DNA from: Palsa-360 sp963719875
GTDB taxonomy: Bacteria > Acidobacteriota > Terriglobia > Acidiferrales > UBA7541
Length of the DNA stretch: 64,000 nt
Direction: 5' to 3'
NCBI GenBank assembly: GCA_963719875.1
Contig: CAVRDJ010000002.1
Span: 248,001 to 312,000 of the forward strand
A program made the translations under genes and the position numbers. Below the pieces are notes generated by a model, which did no database searches, was not told the DNA's origin, and saw only the letters and a list, made by a program, of their open reading frames with translations. Positions 1 through 8,872 of this stretch are shown here, piece by piece (position 1 is the stretch's first letter; each line of letters starts with the position of its first letter).

Positions 1-412
1 TGATCGGGAGATTCGGATTTTCCGCCCTCTCGTTGGACTCCGCCTTCATCAGCTGCGCTTGCGCCTGTTCCACTGCGACCTGGTAGTCGCGCGGATCGAG
101 CTCCACCAGCACATCTCCCGCTTGAACGGATTGATTCTCTTCCACGTAGACCGCTTTCACGTCGCCATCAATCCGCGCGCTGATGCCGTCGAGATGTCCA
201 TCCACCTGAGCGTCGTCGGTGGATTCGTAGGTGCGGGAATACAGCCAGAACGAAACAGCTCCTACCAGGATCACGCAGCCCACGATGGCTGCGAACAGAA
301 GGGTCCTGCGCCGCCCCTCGGAATTGCTGCCGGCCCCGTTCGGATCCTCGGATTTTCCGGCAGGATCGGCCGGCCGGAGGGCACTCGATTGCTGTAATTC
401 GTCAACTGCCAT
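1..412 (-). CDS. EmrA/HlyD-like membrane fusion protein (partial, C-terminus beyond left edge)
   Basis: Periplasmic adaptor of a tripartite efflux system, linking an inner-membrane pump to a TolC-like channel. The visible 137 codons start at an ATG 2 bases after the stop of the TolC-like gene, so the two form an operon. The protein has a charged cytoplasmic leader (about residues 1-35), one transmembrane helix (about 38-58), and then the STDDAQVDGHL segment typical of EmrA proteins. The first half of a biotinyl-lipoyl-like domain follows, with the phrases ISARIDGDVKAVYVEENQSVQAGDVLVELDPRDY, here quoted only as a family signature spread over residues 75-110. The start of an alpha-helical hairpin (VAVEQAQAQL) is also present. 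The family usually works with an MFS pump (EmrB), so such a gene would be expected just outside the window; that is inference. Confidence 0.88.
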   Translation of the reverse strand, partial: MAVDELQQSSALRPADPAGKSEDPNGAGSNSEGRRRTLLFAAIVGCVILVGAVSFWLYSRTYESTDDAQVDGHLDGISARIDGDVKAVYVEENQSVQAGDVLVELDPRDYQVAVEQAQAQLMKAESNERAENPNLPI

Positions 413-414
413 GG

Positions 415-1815
415 TTATTGGCTCCTCAAAAGATCGCGCATGATTTTTTCGGCCTGGCCGGTCGCGCGGGCCACACTGGCCTTGGCCAGGTTGTGAGCGT
501 TCAAATTGCCGATGTAATCGGACTCCGCGCTGGCCACCACTTCCTGGGCCTGCGTCACTTCGACCGTGTCGGCAACTCCGGACGAGAACCGGTCCGTCGA
601 TTGGGTCAGCTCATCTCGCGCAAGATCGCGCCGGCTTTGCGCCACGCGCACCAGCTCCGCGGCGGCATCGAGATCCAGATATGCGTTCCTGACATCCGCT
701 TCCACGCGGGAGCGCACGTTTTCGTATTCGGCGCGCCGCTGCTTCAACGTGGCTTCCGCTTCGATGATGTCGCCGTGCGTGTGCCCTCCCGCCCAGATGG
801 GAAACAGGAGTTGGCCACTCACGTCGAAGGTTCCGTGGGAATTACCCGGATTTATGCCGATCACGCCATAATCCGCCACGATGCCGAGCGTCGGATAATG
901 CTCCGCCACGGCCGCCTTGCGGGCAAATTCAGCTGCATGCAACTGCGCCTCCGCGGCTTTCAGGTCGGAACGGTTTTGCGTGGCCAGGGTGAGCGCCTGC
1001 TCGAGTGTTATATTTTCGAGCGGCGCATAGGGAAGTTTGTCCGCCAGGGTGAAAGGCTGTGCGGGCGACAATCCGATGAGCCGCGCGAGCGCGATTTTCT
1101 GCTTTGCGTAATCCGCTTGCTCCGCCGTCAGCCGCTGTTGCTGCGTTTGCAACTCGACTTGGCTTCGCGTCATGTCAATTTTTGCGCTGAGGCCCGCCGT
1201 AAAGCGATCCGATGCCTGCTGGAAAATAGTCTGAGCGCTGTCAACTTGCACTTTGGCCGAATCGACGCGCGCTGATTCGGCGAGCACCTGCAGATACGCC
1301 GCCGTCACCACGTAAACCACGATTTCACGCGCGTCCGCCGCGGAAAGCTCGGCCGCCCGTTGCGCCTCGCGCGAGGATTGATAGGAGCGGATGGCCTGCA
1401 GGTCAGCGACGCGTTGCGTCAGGTAGGCTCGCAAATCGAAATAGTTGAACGGGCCCACTATATTCGGAATATTGACACCCAAACTCGGAGGAAATTTGAA
1501 TTTGAAACCGAAGGAGGACAGATCGATTTGTTCCACGTTTTCGCGAAGGCCGCCGGAAAAGTCGGGATACAACGCGCTGCGCACAACGATGTTCTCCCCT
1601 TTCGCGTGTTGCGAAGATTGGTCCGCAGTAATCGCCCCCAGGTTATAGCGAAGCCCCATCTTCAGGGTCTGGTCGAGGGAAAGCGAGAGCGGCTGGTCGG
1701 ACGGCGGGCCCGAACTCGCGCTGCCTTGGAACGGCCCGGTCTGCGGCAGTCCCGGAACGGCCGGGGCGAGTATGCCGATCAGCAGGAAGAAGAAACGAAT
1801 AACGGAAATTCGCAT
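415..1815 (-). CDS. TolC-family outer membrane efflux channel
   Basis: Outer-membrane channel subunit for the adjacent EmrA-like adaptor. It is 466 residues long, a normal length for the family. A signal peptide (MRISVIRFFFLLIGILAPAV) is followed by two OEP-type repeats rich in alanine and heptad-like helices (AEQADYAKQKIALARLIGL and ARRDLARDELTQSTDRFSSG regions). The sequence SxDRFSSGVADTVEVTQAQ near the C-terminus is the characteristic second-repeat equatorial motif. The gene ends 2 bases before the adaptor start. Its upstream region holds a 20-bp palindrome shared with the divergent TetR gene, so it is probably repressed by that regulator. Confidence 0.92.
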   Translation of the reverse strand: MRISVIRFFFLLIGILAPAVPGLPQTGPFQGSASSGPPSDQPLSLSLDQTLKMGLRYNLGAITADQSSQHAKGENIVVRSALYPDFSGGLRENVEQIDLSSFGFKFKFPPSLGVNIPNIVGPFNYFDLRAYLTQRVADLQAIRSYQSSREAQRAAELSAADAREIVVYVVTAAYLQVLAESARVDSAKVQVDSAQTIFQQASDRFTAGLSAKIDMTRSQVELQTQQQRLTAEQADYAKQKIALARLIGLSPAQPFTLADKLPYAPLENITLEQALTLATQNRSDLKAAEAQLHAAEFARKAAVAEHYPTLGIVADYGVIGINPGNSHGTFDVSGQLLFPIWAGGHTHGDIIEAEATLKQRRAEYENVRSRVEADVRNAYLDLDAAAELVRVAQSRRDLARDELTQSTDRFSSGVADTVEVTQAQEVVASAESDYIGNLNAHNLAKASVARATGQAEKIMRDLLRSQ

Positions 1816-1945
1816 GATAACCGCTCAATTCTTCAGGATTTGCCAGCCGCGCCTGCCGCACTCGGTGTTCGCTATCCCAGGGGGAGGCCAGGCGGGCGGT
1901 CCGGATTTGCAATTAAGGCTTGCGTGGCCGTGAACACCCAAGTAA

Positions 1946-1965
1946 GATACATACACGTATGTATC
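1946..1965. promoter_or_regulatory. Putative TetR operator, perfect 9-bp inverted repeat
   Basis: The sequence GATACATACACGTATGTATC consists of two perfect 9-base arms around AC. It lies between the divergently oriented TolC/EmrA operon and the TetR gene. The TACATAC half-site resembles operators of AcrR/TtgR-type repressors of efflux genes. Its position, 26 bases upstream of the TetR start and 131 bases upstream of the channel gene, would allow control of both directions. Confidence 0.75.
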
Positions 1966-1990
1966 CTGTCAAGCAAAGCACTTGGGCGAT

Positions 1991-2686
1991 ATGAGGCCGC
2001 TTTCCATGCCCGCACGCGGCAAGAGGACCCGGGGGCGCGCTTCCCTGCCCGTCCGCTCTCGCACGCGCCAGACCGAGCGAACTCGGGCAACCCGCCGGAA
2101 ATTGCTGGACGCCGCCAAACGCATTTTCGCCCAACAAGGCTTTGAAGCCGCCCGCCTGGAAGACATCGCGGCCGGCGCCGGTTATACGCGCGGCGCTTTC
2201 TACGCCAATTTCAAAAGCAAGGAAGATATTTTTTTCGCCCTGTTCGAGGAGTGGGTGCGGGAGCGAATCGAATCCTTCACGAGCGCCGTCCGGCGCCACT
2301 CGGATCCTGGCGAAAAGCTCATGGCTTTGCGAACCCATTACGCGGAACTTGCCACGGACCGGCGCCTGGTCCTCATCTCCATGGAATTCAAACAGTTTGC
2401 CTTGCGTCATCCCGAGGCGCATGCCCGCCTGCGAAGCAGGCACCGCCGCATTCGCGCGTCATTCGGCCAGCTGTTTTCCGAGATCATGGATACGCTCGGG
2501 AGAGCCATACCGATTGACTACCCCGCGGCCTCGGCCTGCCTCGGAGCGGTCTCGCAAGGATTGCTGCTCGAGCACCTGCTCGATCCCAAGACGCTGTCGG
2601 AGGGAGATGTCCGTCAAGTTCTGGGCCTTTTTTTCGATTCGATTTTTCAAGCTGAACCCATGCAGGCGCGACGGCGGGCGTTGTAA
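1991..2686 (+). CDS. TetR/AcrR-family transcriptional regulator
   Basis: Ligand-responsive repressor, most likely of the flanking efflux genes. The N-terminal helix-turn-helix is clear: TRRKLLDAAKRIFAQQGF, then LEDIAAGAGYTRGAFYANF and the KEDIFFAL continuation typical of TetR. It is preceded by an unusually basic leader of about 30 residues (RGKRTRGRASLPVRSRTRQ). The C-terminal ligand domain ends with ASACLGAVSQGLLLEHLLDP, as in efflux-pump repressors. A TTG at 1982 and ATGs at 1991 and 2006 are all possible starts. ATG 1991 was chosen, though no strong ribosome-binding site separates them. The gene diverges from the TolC/EmrA pair and precedes the RND operon by about 270 bases. Confidence 0.9.
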   Translation: MRPLSMPARGKRTRGRASLPVRSRTRQTERTRATRRKLLDAAKRIFAQQGFEAARLEDIAAGAGYTRGAFYANFKSKEDIFFALFEEWVRERIESFTSAVRRHSDPGEKLMALRTHYAELATDRRLVLISMEFKQFALRHPEAHARLRSRHRRIRASFGQLFSEIMDTLGRAIPIDYPAASACLGAVSQGLLLEHLLDPKTLSEGDVRQVLGLFFDSIFQAEPMQARRRAL

Positions 2687-2955
2687 CAATTTGGGATAAT
2701 GAATTTGTAACGGGAATTTGGGCTCTCGCATCTCAAGAGAGTAGGGTAGACGCGCCTCGGCAAACGCTCCGAGAGCTGCGAGTTGGGGAATGAAAAACGC
2801 AGGCTGCAAATAAACTTCAAGATCGCCAGCGAAGACCCGATTTCACGCGTCAGAAATCAGCCGGAATTTGAAATCGCTGGGATCGTAAGTGACGAGTTTT
2901 GCGCTTGTGTCGGCAATGGCCGGCACGGGCGGATCCTGGGAGGCAGAAGTCTTGT
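2687..2955. other. Leader region of RND operon, no gene seen
   Basis: 269 bases between the TetR gene and the RND gene. No convincing coding region, hairpin terminator or operator copy was found. A GGGAGG ribosome-binding site at 2938-2943 serves the RND gene. Confidence 0.5.
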
Positions 2956-5900
2956 ATGTGGATCGTCCGCTTAGCCCTCAGAAGACCTTACACCTTTGTG
3001 GTGATGTCCCTGCTGATTCTGATTATTGGTTCCCTGGCTGTGTATGCCACTCCCACCGACATTTTTCCGGAAATCGATATTCCGGTGATCAGCATTGTGT
3101 TTCAATATGGAGGCCTTTCGGCAGAGGAAATTTCTCAGCGAATTGTGGTCATTTTCGAGCGCGGGGTCACCGCGACGGTCAATGACATCGAGCACATCGA
3201 ATCGCAATCCTTGAACGGGCTCGGCGTCATCAAGATTTTTTTCCATCCCAACGTTCGCGTGGACATGGCCATGGCCCAAGTCACGGCGTTGGCGCAATCC
3301 TCCATCAAGCAAGATCCACCGGGAACGACTCCGCCGTACATCATTGACTACAACGCCTCCTCGGTCCCGATCCTGCAGCTCGCGCTTTCCGGAAAGGGCC
3401 TTTCCGAACAGCAGCTGAACGACCTGGCGTCGAATTTTTTGCGCACGCAATTGGCGACGGTGCAAGGTGCGGTCTTCCCAGGCCCTTATGGAGGCAAGCT
3501 GCGCCAAATCATGGTCGATTTGGATATCCCCGCTCTCCAAGCCAAAGGGCTCTCGCCGACGGACGTCGTCAACGCCATCGGAACTCAAAACCTGATCCTG
3601 CCCGCCGGCACCATCAAAATCGGCTCCAAGGAAAACGACGTGGACATGAATGGGAGCCCGCAAACCATTCAGGAAATGAACGACTTGCCGATCAAGACCG
3701 TGGGCACCAACACGATCTACATTCGGGACGTCGCCCACGTCCGCGACGGCAATCCTCCACAGACGAACATCGTCCTGGTGGATGGACAAAAAGCCGCTCT
3801 CATGACCATCATGAAGTCCGGAAACGCCTCGACTTTGGACATCATCAGCAGGATCAAAGAGCGGTTGCCCGTTGTTCTTGCAGGCATGCCGCCGGAGTTT
3901 CGGGTTCGTCCCATTGCCGACCAGTCCGTGTTCGTGCGCGCCTCGGTGAATGGAGTCGTCCGGGAGGCGGTCATTGCCGCCTGCCTCACCGGTCTCATGA
4001 TTCTGGTTTTCCTGGGAAGCTGGCGAAGCACGGTGATTATCGCGGTTTCGATTCCCCTTTCGATTCTCGCGTCGATCATCACGCTGAGCGCCATCGGGCA
4101 GACGATCAACATCATGACGCTGGGCGGCCTAGCGCTGGCCGTTGGCATTCTGGTGGATGACGCGACGGTGGTCATCGAAAACATCAACCGCAATCTCGCC
4201 CAGGGAAAAGAAGTGATTCAGGCAATCCTGGACGGCTCGGAGCAAATTGCGATCCCGGCGTTTGTGTCCACACTTTCGATCTGCATCGTTTTCGTGCCCA
4301 TGTTCTTCCTGACCGGCGTGGCGCGTTATTTGTTCGTGCCGCTGGCGGAGGCCGTGGTGTTCGCCATGCTGGCGTCGTACCTGCTTTCGCGCACACTGGT
4401 GCCGACGATGGCGCGGTTCATGCTGAAAGCGCATGAGGAGGAATCGACGGAGAGGTCGCTCGCCAGCAGGAATCCCCTGGTGCGTTTGCAGGGGACCTTC
4501 GAATCGCAATTCGAAAAGCTTCGAAACTCTTACCGCGGGGTCCTGCAAAGGTGCATTGCCCATCGCATGGTCTTCACCTTTGTCTTCATTGCGGTTGGCT
4601 CCTGTTCCTTCGCGTTGATCCCCTGGCTGGGCCAGGATTTCTTCCCGAGCGTCGACGCCGGGCAAATCAAACTGCACCTTCGCGCGCCGACCGCCACTCG
4701 CATTGAAGAGACGGCGGCGTTGTGCAGCAACGTCGAGCGATCCATCCACGAACTGATTCCGCAGAACGAAATCGAAGGCGTGATTGACAATATCGGACTG
4801 CCTTATAGCTCCTTTAACTACGCGTACAGTACATCCGCACCGATCGGCCCGCAAGACGCCGACATCATGATTTCCCTCGCCGGGAAGCACCGGCCCACGG
4901 ATGAGTACATGCACGACTTACGCATGAAGCTCACGAGGGAATTTCCGGGAGTTATGTTTTACTTTCCGCCGGCCGATATCGTCAGCCAGATCCTGAATTT
5001 CGGCCTTCCGGCCCCGATTGATATTCAAATCATGGGGCGTGATGTGGACGGGAATCGCCAGTTTGCGAACGATCTGTTGACGCAGTTGAACAAGGTCACA
5101 GGCATTGCCGACTTGCGGATCCAGCAGCCCTTCAACCAGCCCAAATTGCATATCAACGTGGATCGAACCAAGGCCATGCAGGCCGGCTTCTCGCAAAAAG
5201 ATGTTGCCAGCAACCTGCTGGTTTCGCTGAGCGGCAGCTTTCAGACCACGCCCTCCTTCTGGCTCGATCCCAAGTCGGGGGTTAGCTACTTTGTCGCCAC
5301 GGAGGCGCCCCAGTATGAGTTTCAATCCCTGCAAGATCTCCAGAATATCCCCGTGAGCGGCGGCAGCCACGCTCCCTGGCAAACGCTGGCGAACCTGGGA
5401 ACCATCTCCCGAGGCGTGGGGATGGGAATCGTATCGCATTACGATGCGCAGACGATGATCGACATCTTTGGATCCACGCAAGGGCGCGATCTTGGCGGGG
5501 TCGCTCGGGACGTTCAAAATATCATCGACCAAAATCGCAGCCGCCTTCCTCGCGGCTCGCAACTGTTTCTTCGAGGCCAGATCGACACGATGCGCACTTC
5601 CTTCCTTGGACTGCTGGCCGGGTTGGGATTTGCGATCCTGCTGATTTACTTGCTGATTGTCGTCAATTTCCAGTCCTGGATCGATCCGCTTATCATTATT
5701 TCCGCGCTGCCGGCGGCACTTGCCGGGATCGTCTGGATGCTGTTCGTGACGCACACGACGATCAGCGTTCCCGCGCTGACCGGCTCGATCATGTGCATGG
5801 GCGTGGCCACGGCGAACAGCATTTTGGTGATCAGTTTTGCAAAAGAGCGGATTCAGGAAGGGCTCGATCCGATTCAAGCCGCCGAGGAAGCTGGATTTAC

Positions 5901-6135
5901 TCGCTTTCGCCCGGTGATCATGACGGCCATGGCCATGATCATTGGCATGCTGCCCATGGCGGTTGGCCTCGGGGAGGGCGGCGAGCAGAATGCGCCCTTG
6001 GGCCGAGCGGTGATCGGCGGGCTGTTATTTGCTACGGTCGCAACACTCCTTCTTGTGCCGGCGATGTACAGTTTGATTTACGGACTACGAAAAGACCCGG
6101 GTAAATCCGCCGTCATTGAAGTGCCGGGCGACTAG
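2956..6135 (+). CDS. RND-family efflux permease (first system)
   Basis: Proton-driven inner-membrane pump of a tripartite exporter, 1059 residues, full length for the AcrB/MdtB superfamily. The start at ATG 2956 (MWIVRLALRRPYTF) places the first transmembrane helix directly after a short arginine-rich leader. An upstream in-frame ATG at 2899 would only add an unrelated tail. The protein shows the duplicated RND topology: TM1, a large periplasmic loop, TM2-6 with the LVDDATVVIEN motif (Asp401-Asp402, the proton-relay pair), then TM7 and a second loop (DFFPSVDAGQIKL), then TM8-12. The TM10 segment reads ATANSILVISF, without the Lys seen in AcrB. The substrate cannot be told from sequence. The adaptor follows 26 bases downstream and then the channel gene. 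Confidence 0.95.
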   Translation: MWIVRLALRRPYTFVVMSLLILIIGSLAVYATPTDIFPEIDIPVISIVFQYGGLSAEEISQRIVVIFERGVTATVNDIEHIESQSLNGLGVIKIFFHPNVRVDMAMAQVTALAQSSIKQDPPGTTPPYIIDYNASSVPILQLALSGKGLSEQQLNDLASNFLRTQLATVQGAVFPGPYGGKLRQIMVDLDIPALQAKGLSPTDVVNAIGTQNLILPAGTIKIGSKENDVDMNGSPQTIQEMNDLPIKTVGTNTIYIRDVAHVRDGNPPQTNIVLVDGQKAALMTIMKSGNASTLDIISRIKERLPVVLAGMPPEFRVRPIADQSVFVRASVNGVVREAVIAACLTGLMILVFLGSWRSTVIIAVSIPLSILASIITLSAIGQTINIMTLGGLALAVGILVDDATVVIENINRNLAQGKEVIQAILDGSEQIAIPAFVSTLSICIVFVPMFFLTGVARYLFVPLAEAVVFAMLASYLLSRTLVPTMARFMLKAHEEESTERSLASRNPLVRLQGTFESQFEKLRNSYRGVLQRCIAHRMVFTFVFIAVGSCSFALIPWLGQDFFPSVDAGQIKLHLRAPTATRIEETAALCSNVERSIHELIPQNEIEGVIDNIGLPYSSFNYAYSTSAPIGPQDADIMISLAGKHRPTDEYMHDLRMKLTREFPGVMFYFPPADIVSQILNFGLPAPIDIQIMGRDVDGNRQFANDLLTQLNKVTGIADLRIQQPFNQPKLHINVDRTKAMQAGFSQKDVASNLLVSLSGSFQTTPSFWLDPKSGVSYFVATEAPQYEFQSLQDLQNIPVSGGSHAPWQTLANLGTISRGVGMGIVSHYDAQTMIDIFGSTQGRDLGGVARDVQNIIDQNRSRLPRGSQLFLRGQIDTMRTSFLGLLAGLGFAILLIYLLIVVNFQSWIDPLIIISALPAALAGIVWMLFVTHTTISVPALTGSIMCMGVATANSILVISFAKERIQEGLDPIQAAEEAGFTRFRPVIMTAMAMIIGMLPMAVGLGEGGEQNAPLGRAVIGGLLFATVATLLLVPAMYSLIYGLRKDPGKSAVIEVPGD

Positions 6136-6161
6136 ACAGGGCCAATTTCTCGGAGGATCAG

Positions 6162-7391
6162 ATGGAGGTTGTTTCCAATCAGCGGGACACGGCGGAAACG
6201 CCAGTCCGTGAAAACGGCGGCGGTTCGCCTTCGCCGGGCACCAAGGTGACACGCGTTTTCGTGCTTTTGCTTATTGTGGTTATTGTCGCCATGGTTGTGA
6301 TCTGGGGAATTTCAAGCCGCCGCGAGGCCAATGCGCAGCTCTCTCAGGAGACGAAAGATCTGGCGATCGCGACCGTCTCCGTCATCCATCCCAAGGCGGG
6401 CGCGCCTGTACAAGAAATCGTCCTCCCGGGCGACATGCAACCATTTACGGATGCCCCGATATTTGCGCGAACCAACGGTTACTTGAAAAAGTGGTACGCG
6501 GATATCGGCGCAAATGTAAAAGCGGGACAACTGCTCGCCGAGATCGATTCGCCGGAGGTGGATCAGCAATTGCAGTCGGCGCGCGCGGACCTGGCCACGG
6601 CCCAGGCGAACTTGAACCTCGCGGAAGTCACCGCCACTCGCTACAAGGACTTGCGGAAAACGGATTCCGTCTCGCAGCAGGACGTCGACAACGCCAGTGG
6701 AAACTTCGAGGCTCGCAGGACCACCGTCGAATCGGCGCAGTCCAACGTGAAGCGGCTTCAAGATATGCAATCCTTTGAAAAAGTTTATGCTCCCTTCGAC
6801 GGCGTAATCACGGCGCGCAATACCGATGTGGGCCAGCTGATCGATTCCGGAAGCAGCGGCGGCACTTCGCGCGAACTGTTTCACATTGCGGCCGTGAATC
6901 CTTTGCGTGTCTACATCAACGTCCCGCAATTCGATTCCCCCCAGATCAGGCCGGGGCTGCGCGCCGATCTGGTTCTCGCCGAATTCCCCGGCCGGCAATT
7001 CCATGGATCCGTCGTCAGGAGTTCCGGAGCCATCGACAGTACAACGCGGACCTTGCTCACCGAAGTCGATGTGGACAATTCCGCCCGCTTGCTTAAACCG
7101 GGGGGCTACGTCGAAGTCCATCTCAAGCTGCCTTCCCCCGTAACGACGCTCACGCTCCCCGTCAATGCCATCATTTTCAAATCCGTAGGCTTGCAAGTGG
7201 CGACCGTGAAAGACGGAAAGACGATTGCCCTGGTTCCGGTTACGCCGGGCCGGGATTTCGGAACAGATATTGAAGTCGTCGCGGGGCTCAAGGGCGATGA
7301 TTGGGTCGTCTTGAACCCTTCCGACTCGCTCACCAATGGCGCGGTGGTTCGCCCGATGGAAACCCCGGCTCCCGCACAGGGGAATCCATAA
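6162..7391 (+). CDS. RND periplasmic adaptor (membrane fusion protein)
   Basis: Adaptor joining the RND pump to its outer-membrane channel. It has 409 residues, with an N-terminal proline/glycine-rich leader, one transmembrane helix (about residues 29-47, VFVLLLIVVIVAMVVIWGI) and a lipoyl half-motif (GYLKKWYADIGANVKAGQLLAEID). A helical hairpin (QQLQSARADLATAQANLNLAE), the second lipoyl half (YAPFDGVITARNTDVGQLID) and beta-barrel and membrane-proximal domains follow. A GGAGG ribosome-binding site sits 6 bases before the ATG. Its stop codon overlaps the start of the next gene by one base, showing translational coupling within the RND operon. Confidence 0.95.
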   Translation: MEVVSNQRDTAETPVRENGGGSPSPGTKVTRVFVLLLIVVIVAMVVIWGISSRREANAQLSQETKDLAIATVSVIHPKAGAPVQEIVLPGDMQPFTDAPIFARTNGYLKKWYADIGANVKAGQLLAEIDSPEVDQQLQSARADLATAQANLNLAEVTATRYKDLRKTDSVSQQDVDNASGNFEARRTTVESAQSNVKRLQDMQSFEKVYAPFDGVITARNTDVGQLIDSGSSGGTSRELFHIAAVNPLRVYINVPQFDSPQIRPGLRADLVLAEFPGRQFHGSVVRSSGAIDSTTRTLLTEVDVDNSARLLKPGGYVEVHLKLPSPVTTLTLPVNAIIFKSVGLQVATVKDGKTIALVPVTPGRDFGTDIEVVAGLKGDDWVVLNPSDSLTNGAVVRPMETPAPAQGNP

Positions 7392-8866
7392 TGGCGTGGA
7401 GGATCGGCGATTCGCAACCATTCCCTTCTGGAAATTTAGTTTGCAGGGCTGTATTTCCCGTTCTCACCTTCGGCCTGCTTCTGATCGGCGGCTGCTCGGT
7501 TGGTCCGAAGTATTCAAAGCCCACAACAGAGATTCCGCCCGCGTACAAGGAGAATGCCAACTGGAAGACGGCGCAGCCGAGCGACCAGGCGCAAAAAGGA
7601 AATTGGTGGGAGATTTTTCAGGATCCCCAGCTCAATGCCTTGGAAGAAAAACTCACGGTCTCCAACCAATCTCTCCGCGCCGCCGTGGACCGGTTTCGGG
7701 AAGCGCGCGACGTGCTGCGAGAAACACGATCTTCCCTGTTCCCGCTCATCACGGCCAGCGTATCGGCCACGCAAAACCGCCAGTCGGAAAATCGGGCGTT
7801 GCGCGGGGCCACTTCTCCCACCAATTATTCGGATCTGATCCTCGCAGGAGATGTCTCCTACGAGGCTGACGCCTGGGGAAGTGTCCGCCATTCCGTGGAA
7901 TCGAGCCGCGCGCTGGCGCAAGCCTCGGCCGCGGATTTGGAAACGATTCGCCTGAGCCTCCACGCGGAATTGGCCCTGGATTACCTGACCCTGCGCGGAC
8001 TGGATGCGCAGAAGCAGCTTTTCGATTCGAATGTCGACGCCTTCGAAAAGGCGATGCAACTCACGGAGAGCCGTTTTCAGGGCGGCGTCGCTTCCAGGGA
8101 AGACTTGGACCTGGCCGCCACGCAGCTCGAACAAACACGCGCCCAGGACATTGACATTACTTCCACGCGTGACCAATTTGAACACGCTGTCGCGGTCCTC
8201 ATCGGACAGCCTGCTTCTTCCTTCCGCTTGGACCCCGCTCCGCTACCGGCCATTCCCGCAGTGCCCCCTCCCGGCCTTCCGTCTGAACTACTGGAACGGC
8301 GTCCGGATATTGCGGAAGCGGAACGGAGAGTCGCCTCTGCCAACGAACAAGTTGGAATCGCCCGTGCGGCATTTTTCCCCACGATTACTTTGGGGCTCTT
8401 GGGAGGCTTCGAGAGCGGACGATTTCCAAATTGGTTGACGGGGCCGAGCGCGATTTGGTCCATCGGCGGTTCGGCGGCGGAAACAGTTTTCGATGCCGGG
8501 CGAAGGCGGGCGGTTTCCGATCAGGCCATAGCGACCTATGACGAAATGATTGCGGATTATCAGCAGACGGTGCTCACCTCCTTTCAGCAGGTGGAGGATT
8601 CCCTATCCGATCTTCGAGTCCTCGAGGACGAAGCCAAGACGCAAGACGCCGCGGTCGCGGCCGCGAATCGCGCCCTCGAGCAATCCACCAATCGGTACAA
8701 GGGCGGACTTGACACCTATCTGACCGTGATTACCGCGCAGAGCGCCGCGCTGGCGAACGAACGAACCGCCGTGAGTCTTCTGACTCGCCGCTTGACCTCC
8801 ACTGTCCTCCTGGTGAAAGCGCTCGGCGGCGGCTGGGATGTTTCCAAACTTTCTGCAGTGAATTAA
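7391..8866 (+). CDS. NodT/OprM-type outer membrane efflux lipoprotein
   Basis: Outer-membrane channel of the first RND system, 491 residues. The start ATG overlaps the adaptor stop (TAATG). A lipoprotein signal peptide ends in the lipobox LIGGC at about residues 32-36, followed by the family signature SVGPKYSKPTTEIPPAY. The segments LLERRPDIAEAERRVASANEQVGIARAAFFPTI and YKGGLDTYLTVITAQ are diagnostic of the NodT/OprM subgroup; they are named here as family landmarks around residues 300-330 and 440-455. It differs from the two TolC-like genes in the window, which lack a lipobox. The gene ends the operon and converges on the cytochrome gene 6 bases away. Confidence 0.95.
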   Translation: MAWRIGDSQPFPSGNLVCRAVFPVLTFGLLLIGGCSVGPKYSKPTTEIPPAYKENANWKTAQPSDQAQKGNWWEIFQDPQLNALEEKLTVSNQSLRAAVDRFREARDVLRETRSSLFPLITASVSATQNRQSENRALRGATSPTNYSDLILAGDVSYEADAWGSVRHSVESSRALAQASAADLETIRLSLHAELALDYLTLRGLDAQKQLFDSNVDAFEKAMQLTESRFQGGVASREDLDLAATQLEQTRAQDIDITSTRDQFEHAVAVLIGQPASSFRLDPAPLPAIPAVPPPGLPSELLERRPDIAEAERRVASANEQVGIARAAFFPTITLGLLGGFESGRFPNWLTGPSAIWSIGGSAAETVFDAGRRRAVSDQAIATYDEMIADYQQTVLTSFQQVEDSLSDLRVLEDEAKTQDAAVAAANRALEQSTNRYKGGLDTYLTVITAQSAALANERTAVSLLTRRLTSTVLLVKALGGGWDVSKLSAVN

Positions 8867-8872
8867 TCCGAA

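Noticed and set aside
2899..2955. Upstream in-frame start for the first RND pump
   Set aside because: The added residues (MRLCRQWPARADPGRQ) are unlike RND N-termini, and ATG 2956 places TM1 correctly.
4918..5877. Long antisense frame opposite the first RND gene
   Set aside because: Composition is biased towards Arg, Gln and His as expected for a shadow, and the RND protein is well supported.
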